Of a stretch of DNA of 64,000 bases, positions 42,994 through 52,132 are shown in pieces; within the stretch, counting starts at the first letter, position 1, and each line of letters opens with the position of its first letter. Source of the DNA: Afifella aestuarii (GTDB taxonomy: Bacteria; Pseudomonadota; Alphaproteobacteria; Rhizobiales; Afifellaceae); assembly GCF_004023665.1 (NCBI RefSeq), contig NZ_SAUF01000001.1, forward strand, positions 1,164,501-1,228,500, written 5' to 3'. The position numbers were made by a program, and so were the translations under genes. The notes beneath the pieces were generated by a model. It saw nothing but the letters and a program-made list of their open reading frames with translations, was not told where the DNA came from and made no database searches.

Positions 42994-43184
42994 GGTGGAA
43001 GCTCCAATCAGATGCGTTCGTGACGAACGCGCTCTTTCGTTCCTCCCACAGATAGGCTGGGAACGGCCGATTGCGATGGGGAAGACATTGCGCTGATGCA
43101 ATGATATATGTGCAGAGAAGCCGTTTGAATTGCATGTGGGGAATGTTCAATTTCGGGGAAGAACAACCGAAATTGGAGCGACAG

Positions 43185-43622
43185 ATGATCGATACCCGCC
43201 TTGCCCCCTATGGCGCCTTCCTCCTGCGCATCGCGCTCGGCGTGATGCTTCTCGCCCACGCTTATATGAAGATCGTGACCTTCACCGTTCCGGGCTTTGA
43301 AGGCTTTCTCGCCCAGCTCGGCCTGCCGACGCTCTTCGCCTGGCCGATCATTCTCGGCGAGCTTTTTGGCGGGCTGGCGCTGATCGCCGGCGTTTACAGC
43401 CGCCTCATCTCCATCGTGGTTCTGCCGATCCTCCTGGGCGCCATCTGGGTGCATGCGCCGAACGGCTGGAGCTTTTCCGCGGCCAATGGCGGCTGGGAAT
43501 ATCCGGCGTTCCTGTCGGTGGCGGCTCTCGTTCAGGCGCTGATCGGCGACGGGGCCTTTGCGCTGCGCCGCACGGTGCTGCCGGCGTCTGCCCATGCGGG
43601 CCGGGTCGCGGAAGCCGCATGA
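43185..43622 (+). CDS. DoxX-family membrane protein
   Basis: The 145-residue protein has four hydrophobic helices and the DoxX pattern LLRIALGVMLLAHAYMKI, FAWPIILGELFGGLALIAGV and ILLGAIWVHAPNGW. GGAG lies upstream of the ATG at 43185. DoxX proteins often accompany ring-cleaving dioxygenases or thiol/quinone-stress genes. The following LysR gene in the same direction is separated by a hairpin. Confidence 0.9.
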   Translation: MIDTRLAPYGAFLLRIALGVMLLAHAYMKIVTFTVPGFEGFLAQLGLPTLFAWPIILGELFGGLALIAGVYSRLISIVVLPILLGAIWVHAPNGWSFSAANGGWEYPAFLSVAALVQALIGDGAFALRRTVLPASAHAGRVAEAA

Positions 43623-43649
43623 GGCTTCACGACAGATTTCGAAAAGACC

Positions 43650-43679
43650 GGCCGCGTTCTCCTTCCCGGGAGCGCGGCC
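43650..43679 (+). terminator. Probable terminator between doxX and lysR
   Basis: GGCCGCG and CGCGGCC form the outer stem, with CTCC/GGAG pairing inside, preceded by an A-rich stretch and followed by a short T-containing sequence (CCATTCTGTTT). Confidence 0.55.
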
Positions 43680-43701
43680 GCCATTCTGTTTGAGGGAAAG
43701 A

Positions 43702-44649
43702 TTGGTCGAGCCGTTCAAGAATCTCGCCTGGGACGATTTCCGCCTGATCAAGGCGATTGCCGAAGCGGGCCGGCTTCCGGCCGCGGCCGAGCTTCTCGGC
43801 ATCAACCATTCGACCGTGTTTCGAAGGCTCGGGCAGATCGAGGCGACGCTCGGGGTGAGCCTCTTCGAGCGGCATCGCACCGGCTACGTGCCGACGGCGG
43901 TGGGCGAGGAGATGGTGGAGCTCGCCAGCGACATCGACGAGCGCATCACGGGCTTTGGACGCAAGGTCGCCGGGGCCGAGGTGGTGCCGGAGGGCGAGGT
44001 GCGCGTGACGACGAGCGACACGCTTCTGACGCATCTCTTCACGCCGCTGTTTGCGCGCTTTCGCGAGAAGGAACCGCGCGTGCGCCTCGACATCGTCGTT
44101 TCCAACCAGGCGCTCAATCTTTCCAAGCGTGATGCCGACGTGGCGATCCGGGCGACCGACACGCCGCCGGAGAACCTGGTCGGGCGGCGCGTGGCCCGCA
44201 TCAACTGGGGACTTTACGGGCGGGCGGCCGATTTTCCGAGTGCGGAAGAGGTGGAGGTCACGGACCTGTTCGATCGGCCCTGGGTGGCACTCGGCGACCG
44301 AATGGCGGGGCTCAAGGCGGTGCGCTTCGTCCACGAGCACGTGCCGGCTGAGAAGATCGTCTACCGCATCAGCAGCGTTCTCGGCCTTGCCGAGGCGATC
44401 GCGGAGGGGATCGGCATCGGGCATCTGCCATGCTTCATCGGCAATGCCGAGCCCGGTTTGACGCGGATCGCCTCCGCAGAACCCACCTTTGCCACCGATC
44501 TCTGGCTTCTGACGCATCCCGATCTCCGCCATGCCGCGCGCATCCGTGCGCTTCTCGACTTTCTGGCTGCGGAAATCGCGCGCGATCGCGATTTCATCGA
44601 AGGCCGGGCCGGGGAAGGGCGGCAGGCTGGCACCAGCGCCGACGGATAG
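43702..44649 (+). CDS. LysR-family transcriptional regulator
   Basis: The 315-residue protein has an N-terminal winged helix (NLAWDDFRLIKAIAEAGRLP, AAAELLGINHSTVFRRLGQI, 5-65) and a LysR ligand domain (about 90-295). I place the start at TTG 43702, which has GAGGGAAAG 5 bases upstream; the longer frame from 43558 overlaps doxX. HSTVFRRL replaces the more usual QSAVSRQI, as in a subgroup that often lies by DoxX or dioxygenase genes. It may control the divergent pair upstream. Confidence 0.87.
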   Translation: MVEPFKNLAWDDFRLIKAIAEAGRLPAAAELLGINHSTVFRRLGQIEATLGVSLFERHRTGYVPTAVGEEMVELASDIDERITGFGRKVAGAEVVPEGEVRVTTSDTLLTHLFTPLFARFREKEPRVRLDIVVSNQALNLSKRDADVAIRATDTPPENLVGRRVARINWGLYGRAADFPSAEEVEVTDLFDRPWVALGDRMAGLKAVRFVHEHVPAEKIVYRISSVLGLAEAIAEGIGIGHLPCFIGNAEPGLTRIASAEPTFATDLWLLTHPDLRHAARIRALLDFLAAEIARDRDFIEGRAGEGRQAGTSADG

Positions 44650-44782
44650 AACCTCTCCAATCATTCATCTGGAAAGAGTTTTACCTGTGGTTGCGGAGCG
44701 CTATTGTGCACCGCAGCAACCATATCGATGCGCGGCCGTTTTCCCCCTGCCGCTTCGGGGAAGCGGCTTTAGAGGAACCACG

Positions 44783-45997
44783 TTGAGAAACCTGTCCGAC
44801 ACCATTGCCCGGCTTTCCGCCTTGAAGGGATTTCATCTCCCGCGCGGACCGGTGGTCGATCGCCTTTTCGAGATCTCCCGCTTCGGCTCCAATCCCGGGG
44901 CGCTGCGCGCGCGAGCCTATGTTCCCGACGACCTTCCGGAGGGGGCTCCGCTCGTCGTCGTGCTGCACGGATGCACGCAAAGCGCGGCCGGCTACGACCA
45001 CGGCTCCGGCTGGTCGCGGCTCGCCGACGAGGCGAAATTCGCGCTTCTGTTTCCCGAGCAGCAGCGCGGCAACAACCCCAATCTCTGCTTCAACTGGTTC
45101 CAAGAGGACGATATCCGCCGCGGCTCCGGCGAGGCGCTGTCCACCCGCCAGATGGTGGAGCATATGGTGGTGACGTACCGGCTCGACCGCAGCCGCGTCT
45201 TCGTCACCGGCCTGTCGGCGGGGGGCGCGATGGCGGGCGTCATGCTTGCGACCTATCCAGAGGTCTTTGCCGGCGGCGCGCTCATTGCCGGCATTCCCTA
45301 TGGCAGCGCCACCTCGATGCCCGCCGCCTTCGACCGGATGCGCGGCCATGGCCTGCCCGGCGAAGACGAGCTGCAGGCGGCCGTGCGCGGTGCCTCCGAC
45401 CATAACGGGCCCTGGCCGATCATTTCGCTGTGGCATGGCACCGGCGACCGCACCGTCGATCCGATCAATGTGGAAGCGACATTGGCGCAATGGCGGGCGC
45501 TGCATCACGTCGCCGCCGAACCCGACCGGACCGACGAGGTCGACGGCTATCCGCACCGGGTCTGGCACGACCGCAACGGGCGCGCGGTGATCGAGGAGTT
45601 TTCCATCACCGGCATGGGCCACGGCACGCCGATCGAGGCGGACGGGCCGAACGGTTATGGCACGCCGGCGCCCTTCATGCTCGACGTCGACATTTCCTCG
45701 ACGCTGCATATCGCGCGCTTTTTCGGGATTGCCTCAGAACCCGCCGGCGGGCGCACACGCAAGGCGATCATGCGCATGGCGGACACGCCATTGCGGGCGG
45801 CGGCGCAGCCGCTCCGCAACGGCGCCGGCGCGACCGCCAAGGAGAAGACGGCTGGCGCGAAGACAGCTGGCGCGAAGACGGGCGGGGAGAGCGGCAGCCG
45901 GTCCAAAGGCTCCGGGCCGTCTGCCTCCGGGTCCTCGACCTCCGGTGTTGGCAGGGTGATCGAGGACGCGTTGCGCAAGGCCGGCTTGATGCGCTGA
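44783..45997 (+). CDS. PHB-depolymerase-family esterase
   Basis: The 404-residue alpha/beta hydrolase starts at TTG 44783 with AGAGGA upstream. It has VVVLHGCTQSAAGYDHGSGW (oxyanion region), RVFVTGLSAGGAMAGVMLAT (nucleophile S145), SLWHGTGDRTVDP (Asp) and a late His in GMGHGTPI, all typical of the PHB depolymerase/esterase family. No signal peptide is seen, so it may act on intracellular polymer or other esters. The last 70 residues are low-complexity with KTAGA repeats and a Gly/Ser-rich stretch, then VIEDALRKAGLM. Confidence 0.88.
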   Translation: MRNLSDTIARLSALKGFHLPRGPVVDRLFEISRFGSNPGALRARAYVPDDLPEGAPLVVVLHGCTQSAAGYDHGSGWSRLADEAKFALLFPEQQRGNNPNLCFNWFQEDDIRRGSGEALSTRQMVEHMVVTYRLDRSRVFVTGLSAGGAMAGVMLATYPEVFAGGALIAGIPYGSATSMPAAFDRMRGHGLPGEDELQAAVRGASDHNGPWPIISLWHGTGDRTVDPINVEATLAQWRALHHVAAEPDRTDEVDGYPHRVWHDRNGRAVIEEFSITGMGHGTPIEADGPNGYGTPAPFMLDVDISSTLHIARFFGIASEPAGGRTRKAIMRMADTPLRAAAQPLRNGAGATAKEKTAGAKTAGAKTGGESGSRSKGSGPSASGSSTSGVGRVIEDALRKAGLMR

Positions 45998-46084
45998 GTT
46001 TCGGGCGCGGCGCAAGCTGGTCTTTCTGCGCCTGAGGCCTGCAATCTTGTGATAAATTCCCTCCGGGAGAGGCCGGAGGGGGCA

Positions 46085-47182
46085 ATGCCCAAGAATATCG
46101 TCATTCTCTTCGACGGCACGTCGAACGAAATCTCCGAAGACCGTACCAATATCCTGCGCCTTTACGGCACGCTGGAGAAAAGCGAGGACCAGCTCGTCTG
46201 GTACGATCCGGGCGTCGGGACGCTCGCCGCCGACAATTCCTGGGTGAGGTGGTGGCCACGCGTCGTCGAATTCTGGGGCATGGTGACGGGCTGGGGCCTC
46301 GATGAGAACGTCAAGGAAGCCTACCGCTTCCTCGCCGAGAACTGGGTGAGCGGCGACCGGATCTATCTCTTCGGCTTCAGCCGGGGCGCCTATTCGGCCA
46401 CGGTGCTCGCCGGCTTCATCCACGCGATCGGTATTCTCGAGACGCGCAATTTCAACCTCCTCGACTACGCCTACCGCGCCTATCGTAGCGTCGGCGCCGA
46501 GCGCGAGACGAAGCTCGACGAGATCCGGCTCTACGACCGGGTTTTGCAGACCGAGCATCCGCCGATCCGGCTTCTCGGGCTCTTCGATACCGTCGCCTCC
46601 GTCATCGAGCATGGCGGCTATCGCATCCGGCTGCGCTCGCATGCCTTCACCAATGCCAATCCGAGCGTCGAACGCGTGCGCCATGCCGTGGCGATCGACG
46701 AAGTTCGCGTCATGTTCCGCGCGCAGCTCTGGCCGGAGGCGGAAAACCAGGATGTCCGCGAGGTGTGGTTTGCCGGCGTGCACGGCGATGTCGGCGGCGG
46801 CTATCCGGAGGCGGAGAGCGGCCTCGCCAAGGTGCCGCTCGCCTGGATGATCGGCGAGACGGCGGATATGGGGCTCGTCTATTCCGAAGAGGTGGTGCGG
46901 CGTCTTGTTTGCGGCGAGGGGGCGATGAAATACGAAGAGCCCGATCCACTCGGCAAACGGCATCAATCGATGAACTGGTTCTGGGCGATCTTCGAATTTC
47001 TGCCAAGGCTGTGCGTGCCAGGCTCTCACGGCCGGCGTTTTCTCGGTCTTGCCCCGCCCGCCTTCTTCTCGGGGCGGAAGATTGCCGAGGGCGCGCGCAT
47101 CCATCGCTCGGTGATCATCCGGCGCGACCGGCTCGGCGAAACGCATAAGAACCTGCCGGAGGAGTTTGTCGTCGAGGGTTGA
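46085..47182 (+). CDS. DUF2235 (T6SS phospholipase-like) hydrolase
   Basis: The 365-residue protein has the DUF2235 pattern: KNIVILFDGTSNE at the start, VWYDPGVGT, the nucleophile motif YLFGFSRGAYSATVLAGFIH (S99), LGLFDTVASV and WFAGVHGDVGGGYPE. Some members (Tle1) are type VI secretion phospholipase effectors, others are housekeeping hydrolases. No VgrG, PAAR or immunity gene is near, so a secreted effector role is not supported here. GGAGGGGG precedes the ATG at 46085. Confidence 0.88.
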   Translation: MPKNIVILFDGTSNEISEDRTNILRLYGTLEKSEDQLVWYDPGVGTLAADNSWVRWWPRVVEFWGMVTGWGLDENVKEAYRFLAENWVSGDRIYLFGFSRGAYSATVLAGFIHAIGILETRNFNLLDYAYRAYRSVGAERETKLDEIRLYDRVLQTEHPPIRLLGLFDTVASVIEHGGYRIRLRSHAFTNANPSVERVRHAVAIDEVRVMFRAQLWPEAENQDVREVWFAGVHGDVGGGYPEAESGLAKVPLAWMIGETADMGLVYSEEVVRRLVCGEGAMKYEEPDPLGKRHQSMNWFWAIFEFLPRLCVPGSHGRRFLGLAPPAFFSGRKIAEGARIHRSVIIRRDRLGETHKNLPEEFVVEG

Positions 47183-47261
47183 GCGCGATTTTGGCTTCTG
47201 CCGCCGCCTTTGAAGCGGGGCCCGGGCTTTTGGGGCCTGCCGTCATCGGCTATCACAGGCC

Positions 47262-48137
47262 ATGACCTATTCCATTCTCGCCCGAGAGCCCGAGACGGGG
47301 GCGCTCGGCATCGCCGTGCAGTCGAAATTTCCGGGCGTCGCCAACCTCATCTGCCATGGACGGGCAGGTGTCGGGGTGATCGCGACGCAGGCTTTTTCCA
47401 ATCCCGATCACGGCACGAAGGGGCTCGAGCTTCTGGCGCTCGGCGTGCCGCCGGAGACGGTGCTCGATCTCGTTCTCGCCGAGGATGCGGCCCGGGGCGA
47501 ACGCCAGATCGCCATCCTGTCCGCCGATGGGCGGGCGGCGCAGCACACCGGCGCGGCGGTGGAAAGCTGGGACGGCGCGGCCTCCGTCGCCTTCGGAGAC
47601 AATGCGCTCGCGCATGGCAATTCGCTCACCTCAGAGGACGTGCCAGCGGCGATGGTGGCGCGCTTTGAACGTGCCGAGGGCGATTTTCAGGAGCGGCTGA
47701 TTGCAGCGCTTGTTGCAGGCCAGGAGGCGGGCGGCGAATTGCGCGGCGTGCAATCGGCGGGGCTGCAGGTGTTCCTGGCCGGGGTCGGCTATGGCGGGCG
47801 GCAGGGCAAGGCCGTCGATATCTCCATTTACGATCATAACGATCCCATTTCGGAGCTATCGCGCTGCTACCGGCTCCACCGTCTTTCCTATTTCGGATCG
47901 GATCCCGACAATCTCGTTCAAATTGATAGCAAAATCGCTCCGTATTTAATTCGATTGCTGATGCGCGAGGGCTATCTCGATCCGGATAGTTCCAATTCGG
48001 CGGATATCTGGGGGCCGGAGAAGATCGCCGCGATGGCGCGCTTCATGGGCGTCGAAAATTACGACAACCGCATCCGCGACGACGATTTGATCGACACGGA
48101 GGTCTTGAGCGACATCCGGGCGCGCAAGGGCGGCTGA
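47262..48137 (+). CDS. DUF1028 family protein (Ntn-hydrolase-like)
   Basis: The 291-residue protein begins MTYSILAREPETGALGIAVQ, then GVGVIATQAFSNPDHGTKGL and LTSEDVPAAMVARFERAEG: the DUF1028 signature. The fold is related to Ntn-hydrolases. A C-terminal part (about 215-291) is extra. Relatives are often found with M20 peptidases or ABC transporters for amino acids; the function is not known. It stands alone between the DUF2235 and Crp/Fnr genes. Confidence 0.87.
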   Translation: MTYSILAREPETGALGIAVQSKFPGVANLICHGRAGVGVIATQAFSNPDHGTKGLELLALGVPPETVLDLVLAEDAARGERQIAILSADGRAAQHTGAAVESWDGAASVAFGDNALAHGNSLTSEDVPAAMVARFERAEGDFQERLIAALVAGQEAGGELRGVQSAGLQVFLAGVGYGGRQGKAVDISIYDHNDPISELSRCYRLHRLSYFGSDPDNLVQIDSKIAPYLIRLLMREGYLDPDSSNSADIWGPEKIAAMARFMGVENYDNRIRDDDLIDTEVLSDIRARKGG

Positions 48138-48283
48138 GGGACCTCTGCCGCCGAAGTCCGCTTCCTTCGGATGCCGTCCGGCGCTTGTCACCGGCACCGA
48201 ATGTGAAGCCCCTTTATAGAAATCGAACAGCAATCATGCTGAATTTCGTGTGCAACGAGCGAGATCGACAAAGGGACGTCGGA

Positions 48284-49036
48284 ATGCAGGACGGACAGGA
48301 CTACGATAACCCGCTGGTCAGAAAGCTCAACGGCTTCGTCCGTCTCGATGCAGAGGATTGCCGGCTTCTCGACGAGATCATCGAGAAGACCCGTTTGGTG
48401 CCGGCGCGGACCGACCTCATTCAAGAGGGCGACGAGCCCGACCATGTGCATCTGATCCTCGAAGGCTTCGCCTGCCGCTACAAGATCCTGGCGGAGGGCA
48501 GCCGGCATATCATGGCCTATCTCATCCCCGGTGATTTCTGCGATCTGCACATCTTCATCCTGAAGGAGATGGACCATTCGCTGTCGGCGCTGTCGCCCTG
48601 CAAGGTCGTGGATATTCCAAGGGAGCGGATCCTCAAGCTCATGGAAAGGCCGAAGCTCGCCCAGGCGATGTGGGCATCGGCTCTCGTGGACGAAGCCACG
48701 TTGCGCGAATGGCTCGTCAATCTCGGTGGCCGTGAGGCGACGGAGCGGGTCGCGCATCTTCTCTGCGAGCTGCTCTACCGGCTGAGGGCGGTCGGCCTTG
48801 TCGACGGCCACAGCTACGAGCTTCCGCTGACGCAGATCGATCTCGCCGACACGCTCGGCCTGTCGAACGTGCACATGAACCGCGTCTTGCAGCGGCTGCG
48901 CGGCGACGGGCTGATCTCGTTTGCGGGGTCCCGTCTCGTCATTCACGACATCGAACGGTTGGAAGAGTTCGCCGGCTTCACGCCGAACTATCTGCATCTG
49001 GACCAACAGAAGCTCGCGCCCCGCCCGCACGCCTGA
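48284..49036 (+). CDS. Crp/Fnr-family transcriptional regulator
   Basis: A 250-residue regulator with a cyclic-nucleotide-binding-like sensor domain (about 20-140: VHLILEGFACRYKILAEGSR, IPGDFCDLHIFIL) and a C-terminal HTH_Crp domain (about 155-232: LPLTQIDLADTLGLSNVHMN, RVLQRLRGDGLI). No N-terminal cysteine cluster is present, so it is not an FNR-type iron-sulfur sensor. The start at 48284 is preferred over 48185 by frame composition. Its stop is 4 bases from the convergent DUF6894 gene. Confidence 0.88.
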   Translation: MQDGQDYDNPLVRKLNGFVRLDAEDCRLLDEIIEKTRLVPARTDLIQEGDEPDHVHLILEGFACRYKILAEGSRHIMAYLIPGDFCDLHIFILKEMDHSLSALSPCKVVDIPRERILKLMERPKLAQAMWASALVDEATLREWLVNLGGREATERVAHLLCELLYRLRAVGLVDGHSYELPLTQIDLADTLGLSNVHMNRVLQRLRGDGLISFAGSRLVIHDIERLEEFAGFTPNYLHLDQQKLAPRPHA

Positions 49037-49040
49037 GGGC

Positions 49041-49283
49041 TCAGAGTTCGCCGTCGGCGACCTCTCTTGCCGAGAAGCGGACGACGAAGATCCTGTTGCC
49101 TTCGGCGTCGATCACTTCGAGGCGCCATTCGTCCCCCGTCCAGAACTGGCGGCCCATATCGCGCATGATCTCGCCGGCCATGCGGACCGCTTCGGCCTGA
49201 GCCGTGTGGGTGTCGGTGATTTCGGTGCCCTCGCGGTCGAGCTCCGCGCTGTCCGGGTAGACGTTGAAAAAATAGCGAGGCAC
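49041..49283 (-). CDS. DUF6894-type small protein
   Basis: An 80-residue protein translated from GTG 49283 with AAGGAAG upstream, giving the family start VPRYFFNVYPDSAELDREGT, followed by EAVRMAGEIMRDMG and VIDAEGNRIFVVRF. Such small proteins are common and often multiplied in Hyphomicrobiales; they have been linked to stress but have no proven function. The frame can be extended to 49370. Confidence 0.8.
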   Translation of the reverse strand: MPRYFFNVYPDSAELDREGTEITDTHTAQAEAVRMAGEIMRDMGRQFWTGDEWRLEVIDAEGNRIFVVRFSAREVADGEL

Positions 49284-49569
49284 GGCGCTTCCTTCATCAA
49301 GCGATGCGCTCGTGTCATACCGACCGTTCGCGTGGTCCAAGATGCCACCTTCCGTCGGTCCATCACTCACCTGTGTTAGGTGGCCGGGAAAGCCAGCTTT
49401 CTGTCGCGACCGCTTCGTGGGTGCAGAGGTCTGTTTCGATCCCCTGGCTTAAGAGGGGCTATGCGGCCTCGCGGGTCTGCGCAACTTTTAGAATAGTTCT
49501 CAAGCCTGGCAACAGCCTGGAATTTTATGGGTGCAAAGACCGTATTCTCTGATTTGGAACGAGACGCCC

Positions 49570-50190
49570 ATGCTCCGACTTGCCATGGCCGCCCTTGTGG
49601 CGGTTCCAGCCTTCGCCGCAAAGGCCGAACCTGTGCCATCCGATCCACTGGCCCCCGATCCCAAACGGCTCATCGACGCCTCCGTGATGGACGATATCCG
49701 CAGCTGGATGGATTCAGAAGTCGTGCGTCTCTCCGTCAGGACCCAGAACCAGCGTTATGGCACACTGGAGCAGGCCAAGATCGATCAGCTCGATGAACAA
49801 TGGAAAGCGGAGCGCGAGGCTGTCGACAAGCCGTTGATCGCGGCGACGCTGTCGAACCCGCTGTCGGTCTATCTGACGCGCATGCAGGGCCAGTCGGCCG
49901 GCCTCTTCGTCGAGATCTTCGTGATGGACGACAAGGGGCTGAATGTCGGCCAGTCGTCGATCACGGGCGATTTCTGGCAGGGCGACGAGGCGAAATTCCA
50001 GGAGACTTATCCGAAAGGCGCAGGCGTTGTCTTTATCGACGCGCCGGAGTTTGACGACACTCTGCACATCTGGCGGGCGCAGGTGAACATGACGCTCGCC
50101 GACGAAGCCAGCAACACGCCGATCGGTGCCGTCACCGTCGAAGTCAATCTGACCGAGCTGGCGCGCCGCAAGCTCGCCATGGCCAAGTGA
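49570..50190 (+). CDS. Periplasmic sensor-type protein coupled to a chemoreceptor
   Basis: The 206-residue protein has a signal peptide ([20 protein letters not shown]) and a body that resembles a PDC/Cache extracellular ligand domain: a long first helix ([20 protein letters not shown]), then [20 protein letters not shown] and [18 protein letters not shown]. Cache domains usually belong to the receptor itself; here it is a separate polypeptide whose stop overlaps the start of the chemoreceptor gene (GTGA), suggesting equal amounts and a direct complex in the periplasm. Confidence 0.7.
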   Translation: MLRLAMAALVAVPAFAAKAEPVPSDPLAPDPKRLIDASVMDDIRSWMDSEVVRLSVRTQNQRYGTLEQAKIDQLDEQWKAEREAVDKPLIAATLSNPLSVYLTRMQGQSAGLFVEIFVMDDKGLNVGQSSITGDFWQGDEAKFQETYPKGAGVVFIDAPEFDDTLHIWRAQVNMTLADEASNTPIGAVTVEVNLTELARRKLAMAK

Positions 50191-51884
50191 TCGGAGACCT
50201 GACCGTGCTCAACAACATGTCTGTCACACTGAAAGCGATCCTGGCCTTCACGGTTTTGACCCTGATCGGCCTCGTGCTCAACGCCGTCATCTATCTGCAG
50301 GCGGTCGACGCCGAACGCGCCGTCGCCGATTACGAAGAACTCAAGTCTTCGATCGTCGAGATCGCCAAACTTGAAACCGCTATCGATGACCAATCCATCG
50401 GCCTCAAGAACTTCCTTCTGACCGGCGACCGCGACTGGGTCGAGACAATCGAGGCGAATAGGGCCGAAACCGAAACCCTCGTTGTGGAGCTTGCTCCGTT
50501 GCTCGAGCGTCTCGACATTGCCGACAATGTCGGGAAGGCGATCGTGAATTGGCGCCAGTGGTACGAGGATTTCGTCGTGCGTCAGGTCACGCTGATGCGC
50601 GATCCGATGACCGTCGATCTCGCCAAGGCGATCGAAGCGGCCGGCAACGGGCAGGCGGCCTTCCGGGCCATCAAAGCGGATATCAAGACGAGCCTCTCAG
50701 AGCTCGGCGAGCGCCAGAGCGTTCTGGCAACCGCACAGAACAGCGCCTTGTCCATGGTCGAAACGGTGGCCATCGTCAGCGCCGTGATCAGCGCGCTCTG
50801 CGCCGTTCTCTTCGGCATCTTCAACCATCTGAGCGTCGTGCGCCCGCTCGGCAATCTCGCCAAGGTCACCCAGGATCTCTCCGAGGGCCACACGGATGTG
50901 ACGATCACGGAGGTGAAGCGCGCCGACGAGATCGGGCGGATGCACAATGCGCTGTCCGTCTTCCGGGCGAGCCTGGTGCGGGCGCGAGAGCTCGAGAGCG
51001 CCGCAGCCGAAGAGCGCGAGATCGCGAACCGGCAGCGCCGCGAAGCGATGCTGCGTCTCGCCGACGAGTTCGAGGCGTCGGTTCTCAGCCTCTCCGGCGA
51101 GATCAGCGCCGCCTCGCAGCAGCTGGAGGAGACGGCGGGTCTTCTTCAGGAGGTCTCAAGCTCCACGAGCGAGCAGTCTCTGACGGTGTCGTCGGCGGCC
51201 GAACAGGCGACCAACAACGTCCAGACGGTGGCGAGCGCCACGGAGGAATTGTCCGCCTCCACGCGTGACATCAGTGCCCAGATCGAGGCCTCTTCCAAGG
51301 TTGCCCGCACGGCGGCCGACGAGGTGGAGCGGTCGAGCCAGGCGGTCGACGGGCTCAATGCCGTCGTGCGGCGGATCGGCGACGTTACCAAACTCATCAC
51401 CGACATCGCTTCGCAGACCAATCTTCTTGCGCTCAATGCCACGATCGAGGCGGCGCGGGCCGGCGAGGCGGGCAAGGGCTTTGCGGTCGTTGCCGCCGAG
51501 GTGAAGGCTCTCGCCGAGCAGACGGCCAAGGCGACGGAGGAGATCAACCGCCAGATCGGCGATATCCGCTCAGCGGCGGACGTTTCCATCGAAGCCACCC
51601 GCTCGATCGCGGAAATGGTGCGCGACATTGCCGAGCGGTCCGACGATATCGCAACGTCGACCGAGCAGCAGAATGCCGCCACGACCGAGATCGCTCAAAA
51701 CATCACCGAAGCCGCATCCGGCACGCAGGAGGTCAGCGCCTCGATCAGCAAAGTGTCGGAATCGGCGTTGCGGACCGGCAATGCGAGCAACGAGCTGCGC
51801 AAATCGGTCGGCGATCTCGACACGCGGCTCGGCTCGCTGCGCGGTGCGATGAACCAGTTCCTGGAGAATGTCCGTGCAGCATAA
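50187..51884 (+). CDS. Methyl-accepting chemotaxis protein
   Basis: The 565-residue receptor has TM1 (about 12-36), a helical CHASE3-like periplasmic domain (37-187), TM2 (about 190-213), HAMP (about 213-266, [20 protein letters not shown]) and the signalling coiled coil with the hairpin tip [20 protein letters not shown] and [20 protein letters not shown]. The start at GTG 50187 overlaps the sensor gene stop; a GTG at 50203 is an alternative. The simple four-helix sensor domain fits docking of a separate ligand-binding protein. Confidence 0.9.
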   Translation: MIGDLTVLNNMSVTLKAILAFTVLTLIGLVLNAVIYLQAVDAERAVADYEELKSSIVEIAKLETAIDDQSIGLKNFLLTGDRDWVETIEANRAETETLVVELAPLLERLDIADNVGKAIVNWRQWYEDFVVRQVTLMRDPMTVDLAKAIEAAGNGQAAFRAIKADIKTSLSELGERQSVLATAQNSALSMVETVAIVSAVISALCAVLFGIFNHLSVVRPLGNLAKVTQDLSEGHTDVTITEVKRADEIGRMHNALSVFRASLVRARELESAAAEEREIANRQRREAMLRLADEFEASVLSLSGEISAASQQLEETAGLLQEVSSSTSEQSLTVSSAAEQATNNVQTVASATEELSASTRDISAQIEASSKVARTAADEVERSSQAVDGLNAVVRRIGDVTKLITDIASQTNLLALNATIEAARAGEAGKGFAVVAAEVKALAEQTAKATEEINRQIGDIRSAADVSIEATRSIAEMVRDIAERSDDIATSTEQQNAATTEIAQNITEAASGTQEVSASISKVSESALRTGNASNELRKSVGDLDTRLGSLRGAMNQFLENVRAA

Positions 51885-51917
51885 GGCCCGACTCGGTTAA
51901 GGTCGGAGTGACAGTGG

Positions 51918-51936
51918 AGCGGGCGCCGCGCCCGCT
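51918..51936 (+). terminator. Hairpin after the chemoreceptor gene
   Basis: AGCGGGCG, CCG, CGCCCGCT: a perfect 8-bp stem 33 bases after the stop. No T run follows. Confidence 0.5.
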
Positions 51937-52079
51937 TCGGAGCCCTCTCGATCTTGAGTGAATGGTTCCCTTTTCGCGTCGGCAGGGTGGTCCGGCAAGA
52001 GAGACGCAAAGCGCGATGCGGACATCGCGCAAGCGGCTCGAGGCAGCGGATCGCCGCCGACGCGAAGTCTCATCGGGCT

Positions 52080-52132
52080 GGGGCTCTCACCCGAGCCCCG
52101 CGATAGAGCGGTTCATCCGAGACGCTCTATCG
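52080..52132. terminator. Tandem hairpins at the end of the liv operon
   Basis: GGGGCTC-N6-GAGCCCC (52080-52099) is followed by CGATAGAGCG-N12-CGCTCTATCG (52101-52132); the second includes the livM stop codon. No T run is present on either strand, so they probably protect the 3' end or act in factor-dependent termination. Confidence 0.5.

Noticed and set aside
45734-47146. 470-codon open frame on the minus strand
   Set aside because: Antisense to the DUF2235 gene and the esterase tail.
46085-47182. Type VI secretion effector (Tle1) locus
   Set aside because: DUF2235 alone does not show this; no VgrG, PAAR, adaptor or immunity gene is adjacent.
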